Assembly (NCBI GenBank): GCA_049323795.1
Contig: JBMOOH010000016.1
Span: 1 to 31,648, forward strand
Origin: JAOADN01 sp049323795
GTDB lineage: Bacteria > Pseudomonadota > Alphaproteobacteria > Rhodobacterales > Rhodobacteraceae
Length of the DNA: 31,648 nt
Direction of reading: 5' to 3'
Shown: positions 8,344 through 15,568 of the stretch, one piece after another
How the letters are laid out: each line of letters opens with the position of its first letter
Numbering within the stretch: the stretch's first letter is position 1
Notes under the pieces: generated by a model
Told to the model about the DNA's origin: nothing
The model's database searches: none
What the model saw: only the letters and a program-made list of their open reading frames with translations
Translations under genes and position numbers: made by a program

Positions 8344-8390
8344 CCGGGGCGCCGCCCCGGACCCCGGGATACTTGTGCCAAGATGAAGCG
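8344..8390 (+). repeat. Intergenic repeat with terminator-like hairpin
   Basis: A 7-bp perfect stem CCGGGGC-GCC-GCCCCGG (8344-8360) is followed by ACCCCGGGATACTTGTGCC and AAGATGAAG. The order hairpin, CCCCGGGATA box, TTG, A-rich tail matches the elements at positions 1-177. It lies between the converging coxG and SDR genes and probably terminates one or both. Confidence 0.55.
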
Positions 8391-8401
8391 GTCAGGCACC
8401 C

Positions 8402-9169
8402 TCAGATCGCGGTGAAGCCGTTGTCGACGAAGAGGTGCGTGCCGTTGACGAAGGCGGCCTCGTCGCTCACCAGGAACAGGGCGGCGCGGGCCACATCCTC
8501 GGCCGTGCCGATCCGGCCCTGCGCGGCGGCGATGGCGGCATCGGACACGTCGACGCCCAGCGCCTGAAGCTCCCTCACCTCGCGCAGGCCGTGCGGTGTC
8601 TCGATGAAGCCGGGGCAGACGGCGTTGCAGCGGATGTTCCTGTCGCGGAACTCCACCGCGATGGCGCGGGCGAACATGTGGCAGGCACCCTTCGTCGTGT
8701 CGTAGAGGACCTCCATCGGGGTGCCGGCGACGGCGGAGATGGACGAGGTGCAGACGATGCTCCCGCCGCCCGCCGCGATCATGCCGGGCAGGACGGCGCG
8801 GGTCATCAGGAACATCGACTTCACGTTGACGGCGTGAAGCCAGTCCCATTCCTCTTCGGTCGTCTCGAGGAAGGGTTTGATGACGATGGTGCCCGCGTGG
8901 TTGAAGAGCACCGTGACCGGGCCGAAGGCGGCCTGCACCTTCGCGACGGCGGCTTCCACCTGGGCCGCGTCCGAGACGTCGGCCTGCACCGCGATCGCCG
9001 CGCCGCCCGCGGCGCGGATGGCGGCGGCGGTGTCCTCGGCGGCGGCGAGGTTGCGGTCGACGATCCCGACCTTCGCGCCCTCGGCGGCGAAGAGCTTCGA
9101 GGACGCGCCGCCCATCCCCGTCGCGCCGCCCGACACGAGCGCGACCTTTCCTGCAAGACGTGCGCCCAT
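8402..9169 (-). CDS. Short-chain dehydrogenase/reductase
   Basis: A 255-residue classical SDR, a cytoplasmic NAD(P)-dependent oxidoreductase. The cofactor motif is SGGATGMGG (13-21), a variant of TGxxxGxG. The NNAG strand motif appears as NHAG (90-93). The catalytic residues are Ser143, Tyr156 and Lys160 (YDTTK). Asp38 at the end of the second strand (IVDR) suggests a preference for NAD. ATG at 9169 is preceded by GGGAGGGG. It is on the same strand as the malyl-CoA operon, 105 bp after mtkB, but has its own promoter-like sequence in that gap, so it may be a separate unit. The substrate is unknown. Confidence 0.82.
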   Translation of the reverse strand: MGARLAGKVALVSGGATGMGGASSKLFAAEGAKVGIVDRNLAAAEDTAAAIRAAGGAAIAVQADVSDAAQVEAAVAKVQAAFGPVTVLFNHAGTIVIKPFLETTEEEWDWLHAVNVKSMFLMTRAVLPGMIAAGGGSIVCTSSISAVAGTPMEVLYDTTKGACHMFARAIAVEFRDRNIRCNAVCPGFIETPHGLREVRELQALGVDVSDAAIAAAQGRIGTAEDVARAALFLVSDEAAFVNGTHLFVDNGFTAI

Positions 9170-9196
9170 CTGTCCCCTCCCCGGCTGGTCGGGGCG

Positions 9197-9225
9197 AGGT
9201 TAGGCACGGGAACGGGCGGGTTCAA
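9197..9225 (-). promoter_or_regulatory. Candidate sigma-70-type promoter for the SDR gene
   Basis: On the minus strand TTGAAC (9225-9220) and TAACCT (9202-9197) are separated by exactly 17 bases. The predicted transcription start near 9190 gives a leader of about 20 bases. This suggests the SDR gene is transcribed independently of mtkB. Confidence 0.5.
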
Positions 9226-9274
9226 GGCGGGTATTGGCCACCCGGTTCAGGCCGCCCGGGTCAGGCCGCCCGGG

Positions 9275-10171
9275 TCAGGCGGCCTCACGGACCTTGAGCA
9301 CGCGCGCCATCGTCTCGCCCATGGCCGACGGGTTCGGGACGACGGTGATGCCGGCGGCGTTCAGGATCTCGACCTTTTCCTGCGCGCTCTCGCCGAAGGC
9401 CGAGATGATCGCGCCCGCATGGCCCATCTTGCGGCCCTTCGGCGCGGACAGCCCCGCGATATAGGCGCAGACGGGCTTCTTCATGTTCTGGCGCGCCCAT
9501 TCCGCAGCCTCCGCCTCCTGCGGGCCGCCGATCTCACCGATCATCATGACGGCGTCGGTGCCGGGGTCGGCCTCGAAGAGGTCCAGGATGTCCCTGAAGG
9601 ACGAGCCGTTGATCGGGTCGCCGCCGATGCCGACCGAGGTCGAGACGCCGATCCCGAGCGCCTTCATCTGGGACGCGGCCTCATAGCCGAGCGTCCCCGA
9701 CCGGCCGACGATGCCGACCCTTCCGGCCATATAGATGTGGGGCGGCATGATGCCCATGAAACCCTTGCCGGGCGAGATGATGCCGGCGCAGTTCGGGCCG
9801 ATCAGGCGCATCTTGCGGGATTCGGGGTAGCGCCTGAGGAAGCGCTTGACCTTCATCATGTCCTGCGCGGGGATGCCGTCGGTCACGCAGACCGCCGTGC
9901 GGATGCCGGCATCCGCGGCCTCCATGATCGCGTCGGCCGCGAAGGGCGGCGGCACGAAGAGAAGGCTGGCCTCCGCCCCCGTCTCGTTCACCGCCTCGCG
10001 GACGGTGTTGAAGAGCGGCCGGTCGAGCAGGCGTTCGCCGCCCTTTCCGGGGGTCACGCCGCCCACGACGTTGGTGCCGTAGCGGATCATGTCCTGCGCA
10101 TGGAACTGGCCGATGCGACCGGACATCCCCTGGACGATGACGCGGGTCTTGTCGGTGATGAGAATGGCCAT
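9275..10171 (-). CDS. mtkB: Malate-CoA ligase subunit alpha
   Basis: A 298-residue alpha subunit of the succinyl-CoA synthetase superfamily. It carries the CoA-binding domain (SGRIGQFHA near 17-25) and the phosphohistidine site in KMGHAGAIISA; the energy-transferring His is in this block. Features recalled from methylotroph MtkB rather than SucD are present, including GGVTPGKGGERLLDRPLFNTVREAV and the VPPPFAADAIMEAADAG and IGEIGGPQEAEA blocks. With MtkA it would activate malate to malyl-CoA with ATP and CoA. It starts 11 bases after mtkA stops. The stop codon region is overlapped by a small tandem repeat (14-bp unit GTCAGGCCGCCCGG, 9246-9273) that places further in-frame stops downstream. SucD-type activity with succinate is the alternative, made unlikely by the mcl and sgaA neighbours. 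Confidence 0.88.
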   Translation of the reverse strand: MAILITDKTRVIVQGMSGRIGQFHAQDMIRYGTNVVGGVTPGKGGERLLDRPLFNTVREAVNETGAEASLLFVPPPFAADAIMEAADAGIRTAVCVTDGIPAQDMMKVKRFLRRYPESRKMRLIGPNCAGIISPGKGFMGIMPPHIYMAGRVGIVGRSGTLGYEAASQMKALGIGVSTSVGIGGDPINGSSFRDILDLFEADPGTDAVMMIGEIGGPQEAEAAEWARQNMKKPVCAYIAGLSAPKGRKMGHAGAIISAFGESAQEKVEILNAAGITVVPNPSAMGETMARVLKVREAA

Positions 10172-10182
10172 GGTCGTCCCCT

Positions 10183-11355
10183 TCAGGCGGCGCGTTGCGG
10201 GCGGGCGGCGACGGCCTTCTCGGCGGCGTCGGCCAGGGTGTCGGCGGTGACGAGCGGCAGGCCCGAGGTGCGGAGGATGGCCTTGCCTTCCTCGACGTTC
10301 GTCCCCGCAAGGCGCACGACGACGGGGATCGTCATGCCGACTTCGCGGTACGCCTTCACGACGCCTTCGGCGACCCAGTCGCAGCGGTTGATGCCGGCGA
10401 AGATGTTGACGAGGATGACGCTGACGTTCCTGTCGGCGAGGACCGTGCGGAAGGCGCGGACGACCCGCTCGGGGCTGGCGCCGCCGCCGATGTCGAGGAA
10501 GTTCGCGGGCGCGCCGCCCGACAGCTTGATCATGTCCATCGTCGCCATGGCGAGGCCCGCGCCGTTGATGATGCAGCCGATGTCGCCGTCGAGGCCCACA
10601 TAGGCGAGACCGTGGTCGGCGGCACCGCTTTCGCGGGGGTCTTCCTGGCTGCGGTCGCGCAGTTCCAGGATCTCCGGCCGGCGGTAGAGCGCGTTGGTGT
10701 CGAAGGACATCTTCGCGTCGAGCGCAGTGAGGTTCCCGTCCCTGGTGATGACGAGCGGGTTGATCTCCACCATCGTGGCATCCAGATCGCGGTAGGCGCG
10801 ATAGCAGGCCTTCAGCACCGTCACCATCTGCCCGATCTGGTCGCCCCTGAGACCCAGCGCAAAGGCCAGTTCGCGGGCCTGGAACCCCGCAAGGCCCACG
10901 GCCGGATCGACCACCATGCGGCGGAGCGAGTCCGGGTCGGACTCGGCCAGATCCTCGATCTCCATGCCGCCGCGGGCGGAGGCGACGATCATGATGCGCT
11001 CGGATTTCCGGTCGAGCACGAAGCCGAGGTACATCTCCCGGGCGATGTCGGACGCGGTCTCGACCCAGACGCGGTAGACGCCCTTGCCGTTCGCGTCGGT
11101 CTGCCTCGTCACGAGCTGCTTGCCGAAGAGGCTGGCGGAGTAGCTCAGCACCTCGTCCTCGGACCGGCAGACCTTGACACCGCCAGCGGCGCCCCGGCCG
11201 CCCGAGTGGATCTGCGCCTTGACGACCCAGGCGCCGCCGCCGAGTTCGCGCGCCCGGAAGGCCGCCTGTTCGGGAGAGTAGGCCAGGCCCCCCTTCGGCA
11301 CCGGCACGCCGAAGCGCGCGAGGATTTCCTTGGCCTGGTATTCGTGGATGTCCAT
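10183..11355 (-). CDS. mtkA: Malate-CoA ligase subunit beta
   Basis: A 390-residue ATP-grasp beta subunit that starts MDIHEYQAKEILARFGVPVP, as all SucC/MtkA proteins do. The choice of MtkA over SucC rests on the C-terminal half: VNIFAGINRCDWVAEGV and VRLAGTNVEEG match methylotroph malate thiokinase as I recall it, where SucC has NIFGGIVRCD and EGNN. The nucleotide-binding Gly-rich segment HSGGRGAAGGVK is near residues 50-61, and the magnesium-ligand region EINPLVITRDG is near 195. The product, malyl-CoA, is the substrate of the neighbouring lyase. ATG at 11355; 24 bases separate it from the GFA gene. Confidence 0.9.
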   Translation of the reverse strand: MDIHEYQAKEILARFGVPVPKGGLAYSPEQAAFRARELGGGAWVVKAQIHSGGRGAAGGVKVCRSEDEVLSYSASLFGKQLVTRQTDANGKGVYRVWVETASDIAREMYLGFVLDRKSERIMIVASARGGMEIEDLAESDPDSLRRMVVDPAVGLAGFQARELAFALGLRGDQIGQMVTVLKACYRAYRDLDATMVEINPLVITRDGNLTALDAKMSFDTNALYRRPEILELRDRSQEDPRESGAADHGLAYVGLDGDIGCIINGAGLAMATMDMIKLSGGAPANFLDIGGGASPERVVRAFRTVLADRNVSVILVNIFAGINRCDWVAEGVVKAYREVGMTIPVVVRLAGTNVEEGKAILRTSGLPLVTADTLADAAEKAVAARPQRAA

Positions 11356-11379
11356 CCGCTGCCTCCGCTTGCCGCCGCG

Positions 11380-11751
11380 CTACCAGAGAGTCTTGCCGTC
11401 GATGACCGTCACCGGCAGGTCCGCCGCCTCGACCCCGTCGACGAGCCGCGCGTTGATCGCGACGCGGCGGGTGGTGCCGTCCCAGGTGCCGTCGGGCTGG
11501 AAGTCCGGCGTGTCCGTCCAGACCGTGCAGCCGCAGGCGCTGCAGAAATGATGCGCCACCATCTTCGACCGCCAGCGGTAGACAGCATCGCTGTCGGCAC
11601 GCGTCGCCTTGAACTGCGACGGCGTGTAATAGGCCCAGAGCGCGCCGCGCCTGGAGCAGAACGAGCAGGTGCAGCGTGTCAGCGTGGCGGGAAGGTCGCC
11701 CTCCACCTCGAAGGCGTTGCGGCCGCAGTGGCACTGTCCGGTGATCGCCAT
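11380..11751 (-). CDS. GFA/CENP-V-family zinc protein (glutathione-formaldehyde family)
   Basis: A 123-residue protein of the glutathione-dependent formaldehyde-activating enzyme (GFA) family. Eight cysteines follow the family's two zinc sites: Cys7 and Cys9 (CHC), Cys27, Cys29 and Cys32 (CTCSFC), and Cys70, Cys73 and Cys75 (CSACGC). The founding member was reported to speed S-hydroxymethylglutathione formation, but many homologues have unknown function, and that activity has been questioned. It is embedded between mcl and mtkA: its Shine-Dalgarno (TAGGAGG) overlaps the mcl stop codon and only 12 and 24 bases separate it from its neighbours, so it is cotranscribed with them. A role in C1 or thioester chemistry linked to glyoxylate production is an inference. 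Confidence 0.85.
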   Translation of the reverse strand: MAITGQCHCGRNAFEVEGDLPATLTRCTCSFCSRRGALWAYYTPSQFKATRADSDAVYRWRSKMVAHHFCSACGCTVWTDTPDFQPDGTWDGTTRRVAINARLVDGVEAADLPVTVIDGKTLW

Positions 11752-11763
11752 CGCAAAAGCCTC

Positions 11764-12708
11764 CTACCGCGCCCCGATCGCCCCGGCGATCACCAGCACG
11801 TTGCGCGCCATCCGCTCGCTCGCCGCGTCGATCATCTTGCCGTCGAGGCTGGCCGCGCCCTTGCCCTGCGCCTCGGCGGCCTTCAACTCCTCGATGATCC
11901 GCCGCGCCCTGGTCACCTCGGCCTCGGTCGGGCTGAAGACCTCGTTGGCCAGCGTCACCTGGCTCGGGTGGATCGCCCACTTGCCCTCGCAGCCCAAGGC
12001 CGCCGCGCGCCGCGCCCCGTCCCTGTAGCCCTCGGGGTCGCCGAAATCGCCGAAGGGGCCGTCGATGGCGCGCAGGCCGAAGGCGCGGCAGGCCGTGACC
12101 ATGCGGGCAATCGCGGCGTGCCACTGGTCGCCCGGGTAGTGCGGGTTGAGGCCGCCGATGCTCGTCGTCCGCGCCCGCATGCTCGCCGCGAAGTCCGCGA
12201 CGCCGAAGTGCAGGGCTTCCAGCCGCCCCTGCCCCTGGTACTGCGCGATGGCCTCGACATTCGCCATGCCGAGCGCCGTCTCGATCAGCGCCTCGAGCCC
12301 CACGCGGGTCTCGAGGCCCCTGGCCTGCTCGATCTGGCTGCACATCGCCTCGACCATGTAGAGGTCGGCCGGCACGCCCACCTTCGGCACCAGAAGCGTG
12401 TGCACGCGGCCGCCCGCCTGCTCCATCACGTCCACGACGTCGCGGTACATGTAGTGCGTGTCGAGGCCGTTGATGCGGACCGACACGGTCTTGCCCTTCG
12501 CCGCCCAGTCGATGTCGTTCAGGGCCGCTATGCAGTTCCTGCGGGCCTGTTCCTTCTCGGGCGGGGCCACCGCGTCTTCGAGGTCGAGAAAGACGTAGTC
12601 GGCCGGTCCGTTGGCAGCCTTGTCGATCATCGCAGGGTTCGAGGAGGGAACGGCCAGTTCCGACCGCTGGAGGCGCGGCTTGCGCGGCGGGTGAAGAATG
12701 TGGCTCAT
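11764..12708 (-). CDS. mcl: L-malyl-CoA / beta-methylmalyl-CoA lyase
   Basis: A 314-residue HpcH/HpaI-family aldolase that cleaves malyl-CoA to acetyl-CoA and glyoxylate. The start PRLQRSELAVP and the block VFLDLEDAVAP are family signatures. Active-site and metal-binding candidates are Arg78 (VRIN), Glu143 (LIETALG) and Asp172 (GVADFAAS), matching those of characterised Rhodobacter Mcl. The C-terminal GKWAIHPSQVTLANEVFSP is highly conserved. The segment after TTSIGGLN is shorter than in the Rhodobacter and Methylobacterium enzymes I recall, by roughly 9 to 15 residues. It starts 19 bases after sgaA. In Rhodobacter the family also cleaves methylmalyl-CoA in the ethylmalonyl-CoA pathway; with mtkAB beside it, malyl-CoA is the likelier substrate here. 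Confidence 0.9.
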   Translation of the reverse strand: MSHILHPPRKPRLQRSELAVPSSNPAMIDKAANGPADYVFLDLEDAVAPPEKEQARRNCIAALNDIDWAAKGKTVSVRINGLDTHYMYRDVVDVMEQAGGRVHTLLVPKVGVPADLYMVEAMCSQIEQARGLETRVGLEALIETALGMANVEAIAQYQGQGRLEALHFGVADFAASMRARTTSIGGLNPHYPGDQWHAAIARMVTACRAFGLRAIDGPFGDFGDPEGYRDGARRAAALGCEGKWAIHPSQVTLANEVFSPTEAEVTRARRIIEELKAAEAQGKGAASLDGKMIDAASERMARNVLVIAGAIGAR

Positions 12709-12727
12709 CGTCCTGTTTCCGCCATAC

Positions 12728-13924
12728 TTATTCGGCCGCGATCTTCATCTGCGCCGGGGCCGATTCCGCGAACCATTCCTGCGCGGCCGCGACGCCCGAG
12801 CCGAAGTCCACCCTGGCCCCCGCGGCCCGGAGCGCCAGTTCCGTCACGCCGAGCGCGGTCAGCACCATGCCCTCGTTGAGGTCGCCCAGGTGCCCGATGC
12901 GGAAGACCCTGCCCGCGAGCCGGGCGAGGCCCGAGCCGAGCGAGGTGTTGTAGCGCTCGTAGGCGATGCGGATCACGTCGCGGGCATCGACCGGCTCGGG
13001 CACGCGGATCGCGGACACGGTGTCGGAGTAGAGCGACGGCTGTTCCGCCACGAGGTCGAGTTTCCAGGCGTTGACCGCGCGGCGCACGCCCGTCGCAAGC
13101 CGGTGGTGGCGGGAGATGACGTTCTCGTGCCCCTCCGCGAAGATGCGGTCGAGCGAGCGGTGAAGGCCGTGGAGAAGCTGCGTCGGCGGGGTGTAGGGAA
13201 AATAGCCCGTCGCGTTCATCGAAAGCTGGTCCTGGAACTCGAAGTAGGCACGCCGCATGGTCGCCGTCTTCGATGCCTCGACCGCCTTCTGGCTCACCCC
13301 GAGGATGCCGAGACCCGCAGGCAGCATGAGGCCCTTCTGGCTGCCGGTGACGGCGAGGTCCACGCCCCAGTCGTCCATGCGGAACTCGATCGAGCCGATC
13401 GACGACACGCCGTCGACGAAGAGCATCGCCGGGTGGCAGACTTCGTCCAGCGCGCCGCGCACGGCCTCGACGTCGCTCGTCACGCCGGTGGCGGTTTCGT
13501 TGTGGGTGACGAACACCGCCCTGATCTCGCCCTTGCGGTCGGCGGCAAGGCGCTTGGCGTATTCGGCGACGGGCACGCCCGAGCCCCACGGCACGTCGAT
13601 GCATTCGACGTTGAGACCCAGACGCTCGGCCATCTGCACCCAGAGGGTCGAGAACTGGCCGAAGCGGCTCATCAGGACGCGGTCGCCGGGGTTGAGCATG
13701 TTGGTGATCGCCGCTTCCCAGGCCCCGGTGCCGGAGCCGGGGAACAGCATCACGTGGCCGGTTTCGGTGCGGAAGAGCTTCTTCAGGCCCGCGAAGAGCG
13801 GCAGCACGAAGGCGCCGTAGTCGGGGGCGCGCATGTCCTGCATCGGCACGTTCATCGCCTGACGGACGGTTTCGGGAACGTTCGTCGGACCGGGAACGAA
13901 GAGATGGTTGATTCCGGTTTTCAT
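12728..13924 (-). CDS. sgaA: Serine-glyoxylate aminotransferase
   Basis: A 398-residue class V PLP aminotransferase that converts serine plus glyoxylate to hydroxypyruvate plus glycine. Visible features are the N-terminal FVPGPTNVPETVRQAM (9-24), the phosphate-cup loop GSGTGAWEA (63-71), Asp171 (VDGVSS) under the pyridine ring, and the Schiff-base Lys197 in GSQKGLMLPAG. The C-terminal SGLARLAGRVFRIGHLGDLNEG is typical of the serine-glyoxylate/alanine-glyoxylate group. ATG at 13924 has GGGAGGG about 7 bases upstream; the frame is open upstream to 14029 but homology starts here. It is the first gene of the mcl-GFA-mtkAB operon and is divergent from the ScfR-type regulator. Alanine or aspartate as amino donor cannot be excluded. 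Confidence 0.92.
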   Translation of the reverse strand: MKTGINHLFVPGPTNVPETVRQAMNVPMQDMRAPDYGAFVLPLFAGLKKLFRTETGHVMLFPGSGTGAWEAAITNMLNPGDRVLMSRFGQFSTLWVQMAERLGLNVECIDVPWGSGVPVAEYAKRLAADRKGEIRAVFVTHNETATGVTSDVEAVRGALDEVCHPAMLFVDGVSSIGSIEFRMDDWGVDLAVTGSQKGLMLPAGLGILGVSQKAVEASKTATMRRAYFEFQDQLSMNATGYFPYTPPTQLLHGLHRSLDRIFAEGHENVISRHHRLATGVRRAVNAWKLDLVAEQPSLYSDTVSAIRVPEPVDARDVIRIAYERYNTSLGSGLARLAGRVFRIGHLGDLNEGMVLTALGVTELALRAAGARVDFGSGVAAAQEWFAESAPAQMKIAAE

Positions 13925-14006
13925 GCGCGTGCCCTCCCTCTGGCGGAATGCCTTGCAACGCGGATGCCAGAAGGGGCGCGGAACGCAAAACCAAAGCGGG
14001 TTCCGC

Positions 14007-14052
14007 TGTAAACGCGAGAATTTACACATCTTAACTTTTGTAATATTGTAAA
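14007..14052. promoter_or_regulatory. AT-rich divergent promoter/operator with TGTAA words
   Basis: This is the only markedly AT-rich stretch between sgaA and the regulator. It contains TGTAAA (14007-14012), its inverse TTTACA (14021-14026), and a direct pair TTGTAA at 14038-14043 and 14046-14051 with an 8-bp period. A plus-strand promoter TTTACA-17-TATTGT (14021-14049) would serve the regulator. A minus-strand -10 box TACAAT (14050-14045) may serve sgaA. Because ScfR-family proteins are reported to bind repeated TTTGCAAA-like words, these repeats are the natural candidate operator; that assignment is inference. Confidence 0.5.
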
Positions 14053-14082
14053 TTCCACAGCGGATAATCTGTATACGGGCGC

Positions 14083-15480
14083 ATGCAGAAAACCTTCATC
14101 GGGCCCCACCTCAGGCGGCTCAGGATCGAACGGGGCGAGACGCAGGGCCAGATGGGCCGGGCGCTCGGGATCAGTGCGGCCTACGTGAACCTTCTGGAAA
14201 ACAACCAGCGCAGCGTCTCGGTCAGCGTGCTTCTGCGGCTCCTCGACGTGTACGGGGTCGACTGGCGGGACATCGTCGAGGACGACAGCTCCGCCCAGCT
14301 CGCCGACCTGCGGGTGCTGGCGCAGGACCCGCTCTTCGACGGGGTCCGGCCCGATCTTGCCCAGCTCCGCGCGGCGCTCGTCCATGCCCCGGCGCTCGTC
14401 CAGTCGTTCTTCCGCCTCCACCGCGCCTACCAGGCGGCCTCCGACCGCCTGCTGTCGCTGTCCGAAGCCGAAGGTCCGGCCATCGCCGCCTCGCCCGAAG
14501 GCGCGGTTCACAACTTCTTCCGCCGAAACCGCAATCACTTCCCCGACCTCGAATCCGCCGCCGCCCGCTTCTGGGCCGACGCGCCCCCCGCGCGCGACGA
14601 GGTCTATTCCGCAATCAAGCGGCGGCTGGCCGAACGGCTCGGCATCGCCGTCCGGCTCGCTCTAGTCGAGGATCTGCCCGGAACGCTCCGCCAGTATGAC
14701 GAGGCGCGGCGGGTGATCCTTCTGTCCGAGGCGCTCGACCACCCGAACCGCGTCTTCCAGCTTGTCCACATGGCGGGGCTGCTGGAGCACGGGGCGATCA
14801 TCGACGCGCTGTCCGTCCGGTCGGGGATCACCGACGCGCGCGGCATCGGGCGGCTGAAGGTCGAGCTGGCGAACTACTTCGCCGCCGCCGTGCTCATGCC
14901 CTACGACGCCTTCCTGGCCGAGGCGCGGGCCACGAAATACGACCTCGACCTGATGGCGACGCGCTTCGGGGTCAGCTTTGAACAGGCCTGCCACCGCGCG
15001 ACGACGCTCCAGCGCGAGGGGGCGCAGGGGGTGCCGTTCTTCTTCCTCCGGATCGACAAGGGCGGCAACGTCACCAAGCGCTTCTCGGCCACGGGCTTCC
15101 ACCTCGCCGAATACGGCGGCGCCTGTCCGCGCCTCGACGTGCACACGAGCTTCCGCACGCCGGGCCGGATCATTCCGCAGTTCGTGGAAATGCCCGACCG
15201 CTCGCAATACTTCGTCTTCTCGCGCACCGTGGACCGCCCGACCTGGGCGCGCCATGCCCAGGACAACCGGCTGGCCGTGGCGATGGGCTGCGCGATCGAA
15301 CATGCCGCGCAGGTGGGCTATGCCGAGGCCTTCAGCGTGGCCGCGGCCCGGATGACGCCGATCGGGATCAACTGCCGCATCTGCCCGCGCGCCAACTGCG
15401 ACCAGCGCGCCCACCAGGCCGCCATCGCGACCGACCCGGTGGATGCCAACCGCCGGGGACCGACACGGTTCGACAGCTAG
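14083..15480 (+). CDS. ScfR-family short-chain acyl-CoA regulator (XRE HTH + degenerate M78 + DUF2083-like)
   Basis: A 465-residue transcription factor. Residues 6-65 form an XRE-type helix-turn-helix (RRLRIERGETQGQMGRALG, then AAYVNLLENN). A central segment resembles an ImmA/IrrE (M78) domain but lacks HExxH: where the zinc motif should be, the sequence is LVHMAGLLEH (227-236). The C terminus carries CRICPRANC (Cys431, Cys434, Cys439), conserved in the ScfR group that includes RamB and PccR, which sense acyl-CoA esters and control acetyl- or propionyl-CoA assimilation. Divergent placement next to sgaA-mcl-mtkAB suggests that it controls this operon and itself. The ATG at 14083 has no clear ribosome site. 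A hairpin follows the stop. Whether it is an ortholog of PccR or a distinct paralog cannot be settled here. Confidence 0.85.
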   Translation: MQKTFIGPHLRRLRIERGETQGQMGRALGISAAYVNLLENNQRSVSVSVLLRLLDVYGVDWRDIVEDDSSAQLADLRVLAQDPLFDGVRPDLAQLRAALVHAPALVQSFFRLHRAYQAASDRLLSLSEAEGPAIAASPEGAVHNFFRRNRNHFPDLESAAARFWADAPPARDEVYSAIKRRLAERLGIAVRLALVEDLPGTLRQYDEARRVILLSEALDHPNRVFQLVHMAGLLEHGAIIDALSVRSGITDARGIGRLKVELANYFAAAVLMPYDAFLAEARATKYDLDLMATRFGVSFEQACHRATTLQREGAQGVPFFFLRIDKGGNVTKRFSATGFHLAEYGGACPRLDVHTSFRTPGRIIPQFVEMPDRSQYFVFSRTVDRPTWARHAQDNRLAVAMGCAIEHAAQVGYAEAFSVAAARMTPIGINCRICPRANCDQRAHQAAIATDPVDANRRGPTRFDS

Positions 15481-15491
15481 CCCCTGCGGAT

Positions 15492-15519
15492 GGGCAGGAA
15501 TTTCGCGAAACTCCTGCCC
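15492..15519. terminator. Stem-loop after the regulator gene
   Basis: GGGCAGGA (15492-15499) pairs perfectly with TCCTGCCC (15512-15519); the loop contains a further TTTCGCGAAA palindrome. It lies 11 bases after the regulator stop and just ahead of the -10-like TATGAT (15537-15542) of the next gene. No long T tract follows, so terminator function is inferred. Confidence 0.45.
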
Positions 15520-15568
15520 GCCTACAAAATCCTCGTTATGATCCTGCGGTCGCCACCGGAAACGCTCC

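Noticed and set aside
9246..9285. 14-bp tandem repeat at the end of mtkB
   Set aside because: Two near-identical units only; it adds spare stop codons but shows no further structure, so it is noted under mtkB and not reported as a system.
9275..11355. Succinyl-CoA synthetase sucCD
   Set aside because: The beta subunit has the malate-ligase wording NIFAGINRCDWVAEGV instead of NIFGGIVRCD, and the genes sit in an operon with malyl-CoA lyase and serine-glyoxylate aminotransferase rather than with TCA-cycle genes.
9275..12343. A 1022-codon minus-strand open frame spanning mtkB, mtkA, GFA and mcl
   Set aside because: Only its last 298 codons (mtkB) are real. The rest is an out-of-frame reading through four recognisable genes; such long frames are expected in very GC-rich coding DNA. 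The same applies to other 300-1000-codon frames antisense to known genes, for example 1947-4865, 25347-28058 and 28141-30324.
13925..14029. N-terminal extension of serine-glyoxylate aminotransferase
   Set aside because: It would consist of non-homologous residues across the promoter/operator region; GGGAGGG sits correctly in front of the ATG at 13924.
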